From positions 1 through 64,000 of the forward strand of contig JAMFSK010000098.1 in NCBI GenBank assembly GCA_026225235.1: a DNA stretch of 64,000 nucleotides. The letters are read 5' to 3'. The position numbers and the translations under genes are program-made. Origin of the DNA: Burkholderiales bacterium. Its GTDB lineage: Bacteria; Pseudomonadota; Gammaproteobacteria; Burkholderiales; Burkholderiaceae. Under the pieces are notes generated by a model. The model was not told the origin of the DNA. It did no database searches and saw nothing but the letters and a program-made list of their open reading frames with translations. Positions within the stretch are counted from its first letter, which is position 1. Every line of letters begins with the position of its first letter. Below are positions 63,553 through 64,000 of the stretch, in pieces.

Positions 63553-64000
63553 GGTGAGTTGCACGCACGAAATTCGTTCAGGCAGGGATGGCGCCCACAG
63601 GTGCATCCGGTCGGGAGCGTTTTTCGCGGGCAGCGAAGTCCGGGTCAAAAAGAATTTTGTGTCGCGCAGCAGGCTGTCATAGGCCCGCTGCGCGGGAAGC
63701 GAAGTAAGCCGGTTCACGGCCGCGACGCCCCGCTTCAAAGGTGATCCCAGACGATCACGAGAAGCCGGATGCTCAAGGAAGTCGACCGGTACGATGTCAG
63801 GCATGCAATGTGTCGCCGTGCGCCGAACTGGCCGGCAACATGTTCATCAGGCGCCCGCTTGCGCGTCCGGTTCTGGCGTCCGGTCCAGTTGCGCTCTGCG
63901 CGCGGACCGGCTCAGTCAGGATACGGCATGCTCGCGCATGGTCCAGCATCGTCGATCGCGTGTGCCAGTGCTGCCCCTCTGATTGGGCAGACGTATCAGG
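63553..64000. other. Right-end region without a supported gene
   Basis: About 450 bases with no convincing coding frame. It contains repeated GCGAAGT motifs (near 63635 and 63700) and GC-rich dyads, and lacks the rne start sequence; it probably continues the long 5' untranslated region of a gene that starts beyond the window. Confidence 0.5.

Noticed and set aside
1-64000. Insertion sequences, prophage genes or rRNA
   Set aside because: No transposase, integrase, phage structural gene or rRNA sequence was recognised anywhere in the window.

Overview
The window is a stretch of chromosome from a beta-proteobacterium of the family Burkholderiaceae (Burkholderia, Paraburkholderia or Robbsia-like; genus not decided). 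The evidence is high GC with G/C-rich third codon positions, and the gene order: rluC-gph-Rieske-sppA, yceD-rpmF-plsX-fabHDG-acpP-fabF, rpoE-rseA-rseB-mucD, lepA-lepB-rnc-era-recO-pdxJ-acpS-nagZ, uvrC-pgsA-tRNA-Gly-tRNA-Cys, and ftsH-folP-glmM. EarP is paired with an Arg32-type EF-P. No rRNA, CRISPR array, insertion sequence or prophage was seen. Most genes are housekeeping.

Layout. 1-16.2 kb: cell-wall sugar, folate, FtsH/RlmE, YhbY, GreA, carbamoyl-phosphate synthetase (carAB), the MltD transglycosylase, glyoxalase II, a methyltransferase, RNase HI and DNA polymerase III epsilon. 16.2-17.1 kb: tRNA-Val(CAC), a decayed HTH antitoxin-type pseudogene and one small unknown gene. 17.2-24.4 kb: a GT4 glycosyltransferase, an ABC exporter, trehalose synthesis (otsBA) and two periplasmic copper chaperones. 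24.7-30.6 kb: an accessory operon with a CodA-like amidohydrolase and a four-gene Pot-type ABC importer. 30.6-36.2 kb: tRNA-Cys and two tRNA-Gly, pgsA-uvrC, earP-efp. 36.4-38 kb: a DUF1328 membrane peptide and an NtrC-like regulator with damaged sigma-54 motifs. 38-51.5 kb: the nagZ-to-lepA operon and the envelope-stress sigma-E operon. 51.5-58.6 kb: the fatty-acid/phospholipid operon. 58.7-64 kb: maf, an RsmI-like methylase, sppA, Rieske, gph, rluC, and a strong promoter with a structured terminated leader RNA that probably precedes rne beyond the right edge.

How the genes work together. Many minus-strand genes are tightly coupled through ATGA or TAATG overlaps (otsB/otsA, acpS/nagZ, recO/pdxJ, rseA/rseB, plsX/fabH). 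Intrinsic terminators placed inside operons (before lepA, between acpP and fabF, between rpmF and plsX) suggest that expression is tuned along them. A recurring oddity is in-frame low-complexity expansion of conserved enzymes (NagZ, UvrC, RNase III, RecO, MltD, the methyltransferase, the PotA-like ATPase).

The least ordinary signals are the leader RNA at 63.4-63.55 kb, the hexapeptide repeat tract in NagZ, the amidohydrolase lacking the CodA catalytic Glu and Asp, the NtrC-like regulator without GAFTGA or Walker B Glu, and two small broken genes (HTH antitoxin, YgfX-like). No wholly new multi-gene system was found.
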